Made by a program: the position numbers and the translations under genes. The notes beneath the pieces are model-generated. The model was not told where the DNA came from. It searched no databases and saw only the letters and a list, made by a program, of their open reading frames with translations. Positions 8,086-16,367 of a stretch of DNA of 37,425 bases are shown here, piece by piece (positions within the stretch are counted from its first letter, which is position 1; every line of letters starts with the position of its first letter). Source of the stretch: Streptomyces triticirhizae (GTDB taxonomy: Bacteria; Actinomycetota; Actinomycetes; Streptomycetales; Streptomycetaceae); the NCBI RefSeq assembly GCF_003696235.1, contig NZ_RFFJ01000041.1, positions 1-37,425 on the forward strand, read 5' to 3'.

Positions 8086-9006
8086 ATGTCCACGGAGTTC
8101 GACACCCTCACCACCGAGGCGCACCGCCCCGAACTGGCCGAGATCGATAGGCGTTCCACGCTGGAGATCGCCCGCACCATGAACGCGGGGGACGCGCTGG
8201 TGCCCGCAGCCGTGGCCGAACAGCTGCCCGCGATCGCCGCCGCCATCGACGCGGCGGCCGACCGGATGGCGCGCGGGGGGCGGCTGATCTATCTGGGCGC
8301 CGGCACCGCCGGCCGGCTCGGCGTGCTGGACGCCAGCGAGTGCCCGCCCACCTTCAACACCGACCCCGGCGAGGTGATGGGCCTGATCGCCGGCGGGCCG
8401 ACGGCGCTGGTCGAGGCGGTCGAGGGCGCCGAGGACAGCAAGGAACTGGCGGCCGAAGACCTCGCCCGGATCGGGCTGACCACCGACGACGTGGTCGTCG
8501 GCGTCTCGGCCTCCGGCCGCACGCCCTACGCGGTCGGGGCCGTCGAACACGCCGCCGAACAGGGCGCGTTGACCATCGGCCTGTCCTGCAACGCCCACTC
8601 CCCGCTCGCGGCCGCCGCCGACCACGGGATCGAGGTGGTCGTGGGCCCCGAGCTGATCGCCGGCTCCACCCGGCTGAAGGCCGGCACCGCCCAGAAGCTC
8701 GTGCTCAACATGATCTCCACCATCAGCATGATCCGACTGGGCAAGACCTACGGAAACCTGATGGTCGACGTCCGGGCCTCCAACGAGAAGCTCCGCGCCC
8801 GCTCCCGGCGCATCGTGACGCTCGCCACCGACGCTCCCGAGCACGTCGTGGAGGACGCGCTCAACGCCACCGGCGGCGAGGTCAAGCACGCCATCCTGGT
8901 CATCCTCGGCGAGGTGGACGCGCCCACCGCGGCCCGGCTGATCGAGGAGTCCCACGGCCATCTGCGGGCGGCACTCCGCCGCGCGCTGGACGCCCCCGCC
9001 GGCTGA
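8086..9006 (+). CDS. murQ: N-acetylmuramic acid 6-phosphate etherase
   Basis: 306 residues, the normal length. MurQ cleaves the lactyl ether of MurNAc-6-phosphate to give GlcNAc-6-phosphate and D-lactate, a cytoplasmic step in recycling of peptidoglycan sugars. The SIS fold is evident: RLIYLGAGTAGRLGVLDASE with the catalytic-region Glu in SECPPTF (near residue 85), EGAEDS (near 116) with the second Glu, and VGVSASGRTPYAVGA for phosphate binding. A GGAGAG lies about 12 bases before the ATG. It follows the RpiR-type regulator by 109 bases on the same strand. Its product feeds NagA, whose gene is about 10 kb away in this window. Confidence 0.95.
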   Translation: MSTEFDTLTTEAHRPELAEIDRRSTLEIARTMNAGDALVPAAVAEQLPAIAAAIDAAADRMARGGRLIYLGAGTAGRLGVLDASECPPTFNTDPGEVMGLIAGGPTALVEAVEGAEDSKELAAEDLARIGLTTDDVVVGVSASGRTPYAVGAVEHAAEQGALTIGLSCNAHSPLAAAADHGIEVVVGPELIAGSTRLKAGTAQKLVLNMISTISMIRLGKTYGNLMVDVRASNEKLRARSRRIVTLATDAPEHVVEDALNATGGEVKHAILVILGEVDAPTAARLIEESHGHLRAALRRALDAPAG

Positions 9007-9035
9007 GGCACCCCGGCGTCCCGCCGGCTGACACG

Positions 9036-9076
9036 CCGCGAGGGCGGCACCCCCCTCGCGGGGAGCACCGCCCTCG
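9036..9076. terminator. Bidirectional hairpin between murQ and groEL
   Basis: CCGCGAGGG (9036-9044) pairs perfectly with CCCTCGCGG (9053-9061). Alternatively CGAGGGCGG (9039-9047) pairs with CCGCCCTCG (9068-9076). The two stems exclude each other and lie between convergent stops. There is no U-tract, as is usual in high-GC actinomycetes. Confidence 0.65.
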
Positions 9077-9104
9077 TGGTGACGCTTCGAGGAGTCGGCA
9101 GGAC

Positions 9105-10841
<1,737 letters not shown>

Positions 10842-10859
10842 TCACCGAACCGGTCCTTG

Positions 10860-10886
10860 CTGTCACTCTCACCCGTAGAGTGCTAA
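10860..10886. promoter_or_regulatory. CIRCE element (HrcA operator), groEL-proximal copy
   Basis: CTGTCACTC-N9-GAGTGCTAA. The right arm matches the CIRCE consensus fully (9/9), the left 6/9. It lies just downstream of the predicted groEL transcription start. Confidence 0.75.
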
Positions 10887-10892
10887 CGCCCA

Positions 10893-10921
10893 TGATTAGC
10901 ACTCTGGAGGGGAGAGTGCAA
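10893..10921 (-). promoter_or_regulatory. groEL promoter
   Basis: On the minus strand TTGCAC (10921-10916) and TAATCA (10898-10893) are 17 bases apart. The whole promoter lies inside the distal CIRCE, so HrcA binding would block it directly. Predicted leader of about 150 bases. Confidence 0.6.
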
Positions 10922-10922
10922 G
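10896..10922. promoter_or_regulatory. CIRCE element (HrcA operator), promoter copy
   Basis: TTAGCACTC-N9-GAGTGCAAG: left arm 9/9, right arm 7/9 against the consensus TTAGCACTC-N9-GAGTGCTAA. It covers the groEL promoter spacer and is separated from the other CIRCE by nine bases. Confidence 0.85.
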
Positions 10923-11064
10923 CGCGAGCCGCCAGGCTCGCGCTTGCACGACTGGGGGCACCTCCCGGCCGAAGGCTGGGGGAGCAAGCGGATGGCCCCC
11001 TGGGCCATCCGCCGCACGACTGGGGGCACGCGTCGGGCCCGCACCCTCGGTGGGTGCGGGCCCG
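10921..11064. repeat. Hairpin-rich intergenic element between csp and groEL
   Basis: Four stem-loops in a row. AGCGCGAGCC/GGCTCGCGCT (10921-10944, perfect 10 bp, loop GCCA). An imperfect CTCCCGGCC-GAA-GGCTGGGGGAG (10962-10984). GCGGATGGCC/GGCCATCCGC (10988-11012, perfect 10 bp). The csp-proximal 12-bp stem at 11034-11064. The 16-mer GCACGACTGGGGGCAC occurs exactly at 10946-10961 and 11014-11029. The middle unit resembles a repeat often seen between Streptomyces genes (recollection, not checked). Confidence 0.75.
11034..11064 (-). terminator. Terminator hairpin downstream of csp
   Basis: CGGGCCCGCACC (11034-11045) pairs perfectly over 12 bp with GGTGCGGGCCCG (11053-11064), loop of seven. It starts about 30 bases after the csp stop. 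Confidence 0.75.
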
Positions 11065-11094
11065 GCGGTGAAGGCGGCGGTAACGGTCGGCGGT

Positions 11095-11298
11095 TCAGGC
11101 GGTCACCCGGACCATGTCGGCCTGGGGCCCCTTCTGTCCCTGAGAGATCTCGAACTCGACCCGCTGCCCCTCTTCCAGGGTGCGGTACCCGTCCATCTGG
11201 ATCGCGCTGTAGTGGACGAACACGTCCGCACCACCGTCTACCGCGATGAAGCCGTAGCCCTTCTCCGCGTTGAACCACTTGACGGTGCCCTGAGCCAT
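11095..11298 (-). CDS. Cold-shock protein (CspA family)
   Basis: 67 residues, a single cold-shock domain. The RNA-binding motifs are intact: [11 protein letters not shown] (RNP1 region) and VFVHYSAIQ (RNP2). It starts [10 protein letters not shown] as in most actinobacterial CspA proteins. Such proteins bind single-stranded RNA/DNA and act as RNA chaperones in the cytosol. GGGAG lies seven bases before the ATG. Actinomycetes carry many paralogues and not all are cold-induced, so I give no symbol. It is followed by a strong terminator and by groEL on the same strand. Confidence 0.95.
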   Translation of the reverse strand: MAQGTVKWFNAEKGYGFIAVDGGADVFVHYSAIQMDGYRTLEEGQRVEFEISQGQKGPQADMVRVTA

Positions 11299-11420
11299 TT
11301 CCTAACTCCCCATATTGCCGGCCCTTTCGCGAGCCCACACTCCGCGGACCCGGGTCAGACCTCTCAGACTCCACCCCCGGGCGGTGTGGGGGTGTGCGCC
11401 GGAACGTTCGACCGCCGCTG

Positions 11421-11448
11421 AATGTATCTGGACGGACGCCCAGTGCAA
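11421..11448 (-). promoter_or_regulatory. Candidate csp promoter
   Basis: On the minus strand TTGCAC (11448-11443) and TACATT (11426-11421) are 16 bases apart. This gives a leader of roughly 115 bases before the csp ATG, in line with long 5' leaders of cold-shock genes. Only a moderate consensus match. Confidence 0.4.
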
Positions 11449-11661
11449 CAGGTCATTCGGCAGGGAATTCTCGCCACGCCAGAACGGGCAAACCCCGCGA
11501 ACGCGCTGGAAGTTGAGCATTTCGCAGCGGGTTTTTCTGGCCAACCCGACAATTGGTGCAACAATTTCCGGCACATAATTTGCGCGCGGGTCCCGCATTC
11601 ATATGCGACTGGCACGATTTCGGCACGGGAACGCTGCCACTCTAGCGTTCCGGCGCAGGTC
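11449..11661. other. AT-richer non-coding stretch upstream of csp
   Basis: Locally much lower GC than the rest of the window, especially 11510-11615. Short open frames on both strands lack GC3 bias and look non-coding. An inverted repeat GGAACGCT-N8-AGCGTTCC spans 11628-11651. Upstream regulatory DNA or a small RNA are possible; nothing was recognised. Confidence 0.5.
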
Positions 11662-11694
11662 ATCGCCCCATGACCCCGCAGGTCATGGGGCGAT
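11662..11694. terminator. Strong hairpin terminator after the sulfur-carrier gene
   Basis: A perfect 14-bp stem (11662-11675 with 11681-11694; arm ATCGCCCCATGACC) with a five-base loop, 44 bases beyond the stop of the minus-strand sulfur-carrier gene. It would end the thrC operon and insulate csp. Confidence 0.85.
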
Positions 11695-11738
11695 CGGGGC
11701 GATGCGAGGGGAGCCGTGGAACGGCGCGGCGGAGCCGC

Positions 11739-12020
11739 TCAGCGGGCGCCGCCGGCGACGGCCGGGATGATCGAGACGCCGGCGCCGTCGGGGGTCGGGG
11801 TGGCCAGTCCCTCGGTGAAGCGAACGTCGTCGTCGTTCACGTAGACGTTGACGAACCGTCGCAACCTGCCGTCATCGTCCAGGACCCGGGCCGCGATGCC
11901 CTGGTGGTTGCGGTCGAGGTCGGCGAGCACCTCCTGGAGCGTCCCGCCCTCGGCGGTCACCTCGGAGCGCCCGTCGGTGTAGGTGCGAAGGATGGTGGGG
12001 ATACGGACGGTGACACTCAT
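11739..12020 (-). CDS. CysO/MoaD/ThiS-family sulfur-carrier protein with GG-AR tail
   Basis: 93 residues, ubiquitin-like beta-grasp fold. It closely resembles mycobacterial CysO as I remember it: SVTVRIPTILRTYTDG at the start, RFVNVYVNDDDVRF in the middle, and an AVAGG end. Such proteins carry sulfur as a C-terminal thiocarboxylate after adenylation by a MoeB/MoeZ-type enzyme. Here two residues, Ala-Arg, follow the Gly-Gly, so a protease would have to trim it before activation, as JAMM/Mec-type peptidases do for related carriers. The start codon overlaps the thrC stop (ATGA), so the two proteins are translationally coupled. The coupling suggests the carrier donates sulfur in a reaction tied to the ThrC-like enzyme; that is inference. 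It is probably not the thiamine carrier ThiS. Confidence 0.9.
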   Translation of the reverse strand: MSVTVRIPTILRTYTDGRSEVTAEGGTLQEVLADLDRNHQGIAARVLDDDGRLRRFVNVYVNDDDVRFTEGLATPTPDGAGVSIIPAVAGGAR

Positions 12021-13339
12021 GCCAGGCCAGCCTCTCGGAAGGAGTCGAGGTTCGGACGGATGGTCGCGGAGGGACCGGTGGTGCCGGCCACCGCGTCCAG
12101 GGTCTTGAGGCCGTCGCCGGTGTTGAGGACCACCGTGGTCGCCGAGGGGTCCAGCACGCCGGCGGCCAGCAGCTTGCGCGTGACGCCCACGGTGACCCCG
12201 CCGGCCGTCTCGGCGAAGATGCCCTCCGTCCTGGCCAGCAGCCTGATGGCGGCCACGATCTGCTCGTCGTTGACGTCCTCGACCGCGCCGCCGGTGCGGC
12301 GGGCGATGTCCAGGACGTAGGGCCCGTCGGCCGGGTTGCCGATGGCGAGGGACTTGGCGATGGTGTCCGGCTTGACCGGGCGGACCACGTCGTGGCCGTC
12401 CTTGAAGGCGCGGGAGACCGGCGAGCAGCCCTCGGCCTGGGCGCCGAAGATCCTGTACGGACGGTCCTCGACGAGGCCGAGCTGGATCAGCTCCTTCAAC
12501 CCCTTGTCGATCTTGGTCAGTTGTGATCCCGAGGCGATCGGAATCACCAGCTGGTCGGGCAGTTTCCAGCCCAACTGCTCGCAGATCTCGTAGGCCAGCG
12601 TCTTGGAACCCTCGGCGTAGTAGGGCCGGAGGTTCACGTTGACAAAGCCCCAGCCCTCCCCGATCGGATCGCCGATCAGCTCGCTACAGAAGCGGTTGAC
12701 GTCGTCGTAGGTGCCCTCGATGGCGACCAGGTCGCCGCCGTAGACGGCGGCCATCACCACCTTGCCCTGCTCCAGGTCGTGCGGGATGAACACGCAGGAC
12801 CGCAGGCCGGCGCGGGCGGCGGCGGCGCCGACGGCGCCGGCCAGGTTGCCGGTGGACGAGCAGGAGAGGGTGGTGAACCCGAAGGCGCGCGCCGCCTCCA
12901 CGGCGTTCGCGACCACCCGGTCCTTGAACGAGTGCGTCGGGTTGCCCGAGTCGTCCTTGATGTGCAGCTCGCCGGTGATGCCCAGCTCGGCCGCGAGGCG
13001 GTCGGCGCGCACCAGCGGGGTGCAGCCCGGGTTGAGGTTCGGATGCTCGGCCACGTCGGCCGGCACCGGCAGCAGCGGCGCGTAGCGCCAGATGTTGTTC
13101 GGCCCGGCGGCTATGCGCGCGCGCAGAGCCTCCGGGCCGTCGGCGGGAAAGTCGTAGGCGATCTCCAGCGGACCAAAACAGGAGGTACAGGCGAAGATCG
13201 GGCCGAGCGGGAAGCGTTCGCCACACTCGCGACAGGAGAGCGCGGTGGCGGGGCCGAGATCGACGGCCGCCGCGTTCGCCCCGTTCGCGGTCGCTCCGGG
13301 AGCGGTGTCGGGGTGGTCACCCGAGGTCAGCACAGACAT
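12017..13339 (-). CDS. thrC: Threonine synthase (or ThrC-like PLP enzyme)
   Basis: 440 residues. Fold-type II PLP enzyme. The Schiff-base Lys lies in NPTHSFKDR (about residue 140), and SCSSTGNLAGAVGAAAA is the phosphate/PLP loop. Near residues 34-55 a CRECG...CTSCF pair forms a zinc-ribbon-like element seen in the longer ThrC branch. ThrC converts O-phosphohomoserine to threonine. A SAM-I riboswitch directly precedes it and a sulfur-carrier gene overlaps its stop. Both are unexpected for plain threonine synthesis and raise the possibility that it makes homocysteine from phosphohomoserine and protein-bound sulfur. Sequence alone cannot settle that. The ATG at 13339 follows GGAGAGG, which borders the riboswitch P1 stem. 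Confidence 0.9.
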   Translation of the reverse strand: MSVLTSGDHPDTAPGATANGANAAAVDLGPATALSCRECGERFPLGPIFACTSCFGPLEIAYDFPADGPEALRARIAAGPNNIWRYAPLLPVPADVAEHPNLNPGCTPLVRADRLAAELGITGELHIKDDSGNPTHSFKDRVVANAVEAARAFGFTTLSCSSTGNLAGAVGAAAARAGLRSCVFIPHDLEQGKVVMAAVYGGDLVAIEGTYDDVNRFCSELIGDPIGEGWGFVNVNLRPYYAEGSKTLAYEICEQLGWKLPDQLVIPIASGSQLTKIDKGLKELIQLGLVEDRPYRIFGAQAEGCSPVSRAFKDGHDVVRPVKPDTIAKSLAIGNPADGPYVLDIARRTGGAVEDVNDEQIVAAIRLLARTEGIFAETAGGVTVGVTRKLLAAGVLDPSATTVVLNTGDGLKTLDAVAGTTGPSATIRPNLDSFREAGLA

Positions 13340-13356
13340 GGCTACGAGGCCCTCTC

Positions 13357-13492
13357 CTCATCTTCCCCGGGCGACTCTCGCCACGGGACGGAATTGGCAC
13401 CTGCCCCACCGGAGAGCCTCGCGTCGTCACGAGATCCGGTGGAAGGGTTGCCGGGGCTTCAACGGGCCGTTCCCTCTGCCCCTCTGGATGAG
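13357..13492 (-). promoter_or_regulatory. SAM-I (S-box) riboswitch in the thrC leader
   Basis: On the minus strand the leader holds the S-box core in order. P1 5' arm CTCATC (13492-13487). Then CAGAGGGGCAGAGGGAACGG and GAAGCCCCGGCAACC (13460-13446). Then GGTGCCAATTCC (13401-13390). The P1 3' arm GATGAG (13362-13357) closes it. P1 pairs perfectly over six bases. The 3' arm runs straight into the thrC ribosome binding site (GAGGAGAGG), 18 bases before the ATG, so SAM binding would probably hide the ribosome site. That points to translational control, with no separate terminator stem visible. Confidence 0.92.
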
Positions 13493-13710
13493 CGGTATGC
13501 GGTTGTCAACGCGGTCCCGATATGCGGAGGACACCTGCGCTGTTCGAGACTGTAACGGACAGCCCGCACAATGGCTCGGGCCGTCCGATCCGCGAGACGA
13601 CCCGAGGAGGTGGCCAGAAAACCCGGCGGCAACGGGTTGGGGCACCCCAGAAAGGGGCAGACGCGGCCATACAGGTGATTACGTGGCCAAATCGAACAGG
13701 AGCGACATTC

Positions 13711-14676
13711 GTGCTGGAAGAGGCAGAGAAGTGGCTGAGCCGCCGGTCCTGGGCCGTCACTGACCGCTCGATGCCGCAACTGCTGAACGCCAAGCGGGCA
13801 GCGGGGGCGGCCGGCAGCATCAGCGTGGTCCTCCCCGCGCTCAACGAGGAGGCCACGGTGGGCGCCATCGTGGAAGCGCTGCGGCGCGACCTGATGGAGG
13901 ACGTCCCACTGATCGACGAGCTGCTCGTGGTGGACTCCGGGTCCACCGACCGCACCTCGGAGGTGGCGGCGGCGGCAGGCGCGAAGGTCGTGCACCGGGA
14001 CGAGATCCTGCCGCGCGTGCCGACGATGCCGGGCAAGGGTGAGGTGCTCTGGCGGTCGCTGCTGGCGACCACCGGCGAGATCGTCTGTTTCGTGGACGCC
14101 GACCTCCGGGAGTTCGACTCGCGCTTCGTCTCGGGCACCATCGGCCCGCTGCTCACCGAGCCCGGGGTGCAGCTGGTCAAGGCCATGTACGACCGGCCGC
14201 TCGGCGACAAGCCGTCGGGCGCGCGCCAGGGCGGACGGGTCACCGAGCTGGTCGCCCGGCCGCTGCTGAACCTGCACTGGCCGCAGCTGGCGGGCGTGGT
14301 CCAGCCGCTGGGCGGCGAGTACGCGGCCCGCAGGTCGCTGCTGGAGCGGCTGCCGTTCCCCGTCGGCTACGGCGTCGAGCTGGGCCTGCTGATCGACACG
14401 CTCAACCTGGCGGGCCTGGACGCGGTCGGCCAGGTGGACGTCGGGGAGCGCAAGCACCGCCACCAGGACGGGCAGGCGCTGGGCCGGATGTCCGCCGCGA
14501 TCATGCGGACCGCGCAGTGTCGACTGCCGGGCAACGTGCTGCCGACCCGGCTGGGGCTGACCCAGTTCCAGCGGACCGAGGACGGCGGCTTCACGCCGGA
14601 GACCCACCCGATCCTGGCCGACGAGCGCCCCCCGATGTCCACGATCCCGGAGTACGCCGCCCGCCAGGCGGCGTGA
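13711..14676 (+). CDS. gpgS: Glucosyl-3-phosphoglycerate synthase
   Basis: 321 residues, GT-A fold, GT81 type. It transfers glucose from a nucleotide sugar to 3-phosphoglycerate, the first step towards glucosylglycerate. Visible motifs: SISVVLPALNEEATVGAIVE (nucleotide-binding start), VVDSGSTDRTSEVA, the metal-binding FVDADLREFD (DxD type), QPLGGEYAARRSLLERLPF and GYGVELGLLID, all characteristic of GpgS. I chose the GTG at 13711 because AGGAG lies eight bases upstream and the family begins near LEEAEKWLSRRSW; a longer reading frame would include the leader. It is divergent from thrC and lies upstream of otsA on the same strand. Streptomyces does not make mycobacterial methylglucose lipopolysaccharide, so free glucosylglycerate is the likelier product. 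Confidence 0.92.
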   Translation: MLEEAEKWLSRRSWAVTDRSMPQLLNAKRAAGAAGSISVVLPALNEEATVGAIVEALRRDLMEDVPLIDELLVVDSGSTDRTSEVAAAAGAKVVHRDEILPRVPTMPGKGEVLWRSLLATTGEIVCFVDADLREFDSRFVSGTIGPLLTEPGVQLVKAMYDRPLGDKPSGARQGGRVTELVARPLLNLHWPQLAGVVQPLGGEYAARRSLLERLPFPVGYGVELGLLIDTLNLAGLDAVGQVDVGERKHRHQDGQALGRMSAAIMRTAQCRLPGNVLPTRLGLTQFQRTEDGGFTPETHPILADERPPMSTIPEYAARQAA

Positions 14677-14715
14677 GGCGGAACGCCCCGGGTGTGACGT
14701 GGCCCACGTTCCGCC
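14677..14715 (+). terminator. Hairpin directly after gpgS
   Basis: GGCGGAACG (14677-14685) pairs perfectly with CGTTCCGCC (14707-14715), loop 21. It begins on the base after the gpgS stop. Confidence 0.55.
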
Positions 14716-14849
14716 GGCGGCGCGTTTTCCGCCCGGCGCGGCTGGCTAGGTTCCGGCAGACCCGAGGCGACGCCGCGCCCGCCGGGGGCCGGGGCGGCGA
14801 CGGACCGTGACCGACCGTGACCGACGTACGCGAGACAGGAACCGAGCCG

Positions 14850-16301
14850 ATGACCGTCGAGCCTCCCGAGACAGACGGCCAGGTGCTGGTCGCCTCCAAC
14901 CGTGGCCCGGTGAGCTACACGCGTTCCGGCGCCGACGGCGCGCTGACCGCCAGGCGCGGGGGCGGCGGGCTGGTCTCCGGGCTGAGCGCCCTGGGCGGCG
15001 ACGCCGGCACCTGGGTCTGCGCGGCGCTCAGCGACGACGACCGGGCGGCCGCCGAGGCGTACGGCGGGCGGCTGCCGGCCGAGGACACCGGCGGCCAGTC
15101 GGTGCGGATGCTGGACATCCCGCGCGAGACCTTCGAGGCCGCGTACAACGGCGTGGCCAACTCGGTGCTGTGGTTCGTCCACCACCTGCTCTACCAGACG
15201 CCGCTTGAGCCCGTCTTCGACGAGGAGTTCGAGGCCGCGTGGGCGCGGTACCGCGCCTACAACCGGGCGTTCGCCGACGCGCTCGCCGAGGAGGCGGAGC
15301 GGGGCGCCGCGGTGCTGGTGCAGGACTACCATCTGGCGCTCGTTCCCGGGCTGTTGGCCAAGCGCCGGCCCGACCTGCGGATCGGGCACTTCTCGCACAC
15401 GCCGTGGGCGCCGCCGGACCTGTTCCGGGTGCTGCCCGACGAGGTGGCGCGCGAACTGCTGCTCGGCATCCTCGGCGCCGACCGCGCGGCGTTCCTCACC
15501 GGGCGCTGGGCGCGGGCGTTCACCGACTGCTGCGCCGCGCTGCTGGGCGCCGAGGTCGGCGAGGGAACGGTCACCCACCAGGGCCGCACCACCCGGATCG
15601 GCGTGCACGGCCTGGGCGCGGACGCGGAGTTCCTGCGGGAGCGGGCGTCGCGGCCCGACGTGGACGAGCGGCTGGCCGAGCTGCGGGAACGGGTCGGGCC
15701 CGGGCGTTCGACGATCGTGCGGGTGGACCGGACGGAGCTGTCGAAGAACATCGTGCGCGGCCTGCTCGCCTACCGCAGGCTGCTCACCGACCGGCCCGAG
15801 TGGCACGGCCGGGTCGTCCATGTCGCGTTCGCCTACCCGTCGCGCCAGGACCTGGCGATCTACCGGGAGTACACGGCTGAGGTGTCGCGGGTCGCCGAGG
15901 CGATCAACGCGGACTTCGGCCGGGACGGCTGGACGCCGGTGGTGCTGCACGTCAAGGACGACTTCGCGCGTTCGCTGGCCGCCTACCGGATGGCGGACGT
16001 GGCGCTGGTCAACCCGATCAGGGACGGGATGAACCTGGTCGCCAAGGAGGTCCCGGTGATCTCCGAGAACGGCTGTGCGCTGGTGCTCTCCCGGGAGGCC
16101 GGAGCGGCCGAGGAACTGGGCGCTGACGCGCTGTTGGTGAACCCGTACGACATCGCGGGCACCGCCGAGGCGCTGCACCGCGCGCTGACCCTGGACCAGC
16201 CGACGCGGGAGGCCCAGGCGAAGCGGCTGGCCGAGGCCGCCACGGCCCTCCCCCCGACGGCGTGGTTCCTGGCCCAACTGGACGCGCTGCGGGGCTGGTA
16301 G
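14850..16301 (+). CDS. otsA: Trehalose-6-phosphate synthase (GT20)
   Basis: 483 residues. It condenses a nucleotide-activated glucose with glucose-6-phosphate. Landmarks: VLVASNRGPVSY and GGGGLVSGL at the N-terminus, VQDYHLALVPGLLAKRRP (near 160), HFSHTPWAPPDLFRVLP, VLHVKDDF, and the C-terminal ALVNPIRDGMNLVAKE with the nucleotide-binding Glu. The usual RLDYSKG motif reads RTELSKN here, a known divergence of some actinobacterial members. Streptomyces OtsA has been reported to use GDP-glucose. The ATG at 14850 is preceded by AGGAA at eight bases; an upstream GTG at 14817 lacks such a site. It converges with otsB, with 63 bases between stops. Confidence 0.9.
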   Translation: MTVEPPETDGQVLVASNRGPVSYTRSGADGALTARRGGGGLVSGLSALGGDAGTWVCAALSDDDRAAAEAYGGRLPAEDTGGQSVRMLDIPRETFEAAYNGVANSVLWFVHHLLYQTPLEPVFDEEFEAAWARYRAYNRAFADALAEEAERGAAVLVQDYHLALVPGLLAKRRPDLRIGHFSHTPWAPPDLFRVLPDEVARELLLGILGADRAAFLTGRWARAFTDCCAALLGAEVGEGTVTHQGRTTRIGVHGLGADAEFLRERASRPDVDERLAELRERVGPGRSTIVRVDRTELSKNIVRGLLAYRRLLTDRPEWHGRVVHVAFAYPSRQDLAIYREYTAEVSRVAEAINADFGRDGWTPVVLHVKDDFARSLAAYRMADVALVNPIRDGMNLVAKEVPVISENGCALVLSREAGAAEELGADALLVNPYDIAGTAEALHRALTLDQPTREAQAKRLAEAATALPPTAWFLAQLDALRGW

Positions 16302-16367
16302 CCGGCCCACAACCGACCACGCGCCTTGGCCACCCCGGACCGCTGTCGTCCCCGCCCTGGCCGGCTA
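16299..16367. terminator. Inverted repeat spanning the otsA and otsB stops
   Basis: TAGCCGGCC (16299-16307) is matched by GGCCGGCTA (16359-16367). The outer three bases on each side are the TAG stop codons of the two convergent genes. It could fold as a long-loop bidirectional terminator. Confidence 0.45.

Noticed and set aside
11611..11626. TGGCAC-N5-CGGCA resembling a sigma-54 promoter
   Set aside because: Streptomyces lacks sigma-54 and the -12 element is imperfect.
11422..11673. 83-codon plus-strand frame upstream of csp
   Set aside because: Third codon positions are not G/C-biased and no ribosome site is seen, so it is probably chance in AT-rich DNA.
13487..13509. thrC promoter based on TTGACA at 13509-13504
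   Set aside because: A -10 at normal spacing would fall inside the riboswitch P1 region and reads CAGAGG, so this box is probably coincidental.
14367..16310. Minus-strand open frame of 647 codons opposite gpgS and otsA
   Set aside because: Antisense shadow with low-complexity composition; otsA on the plus strand has complete motifs.
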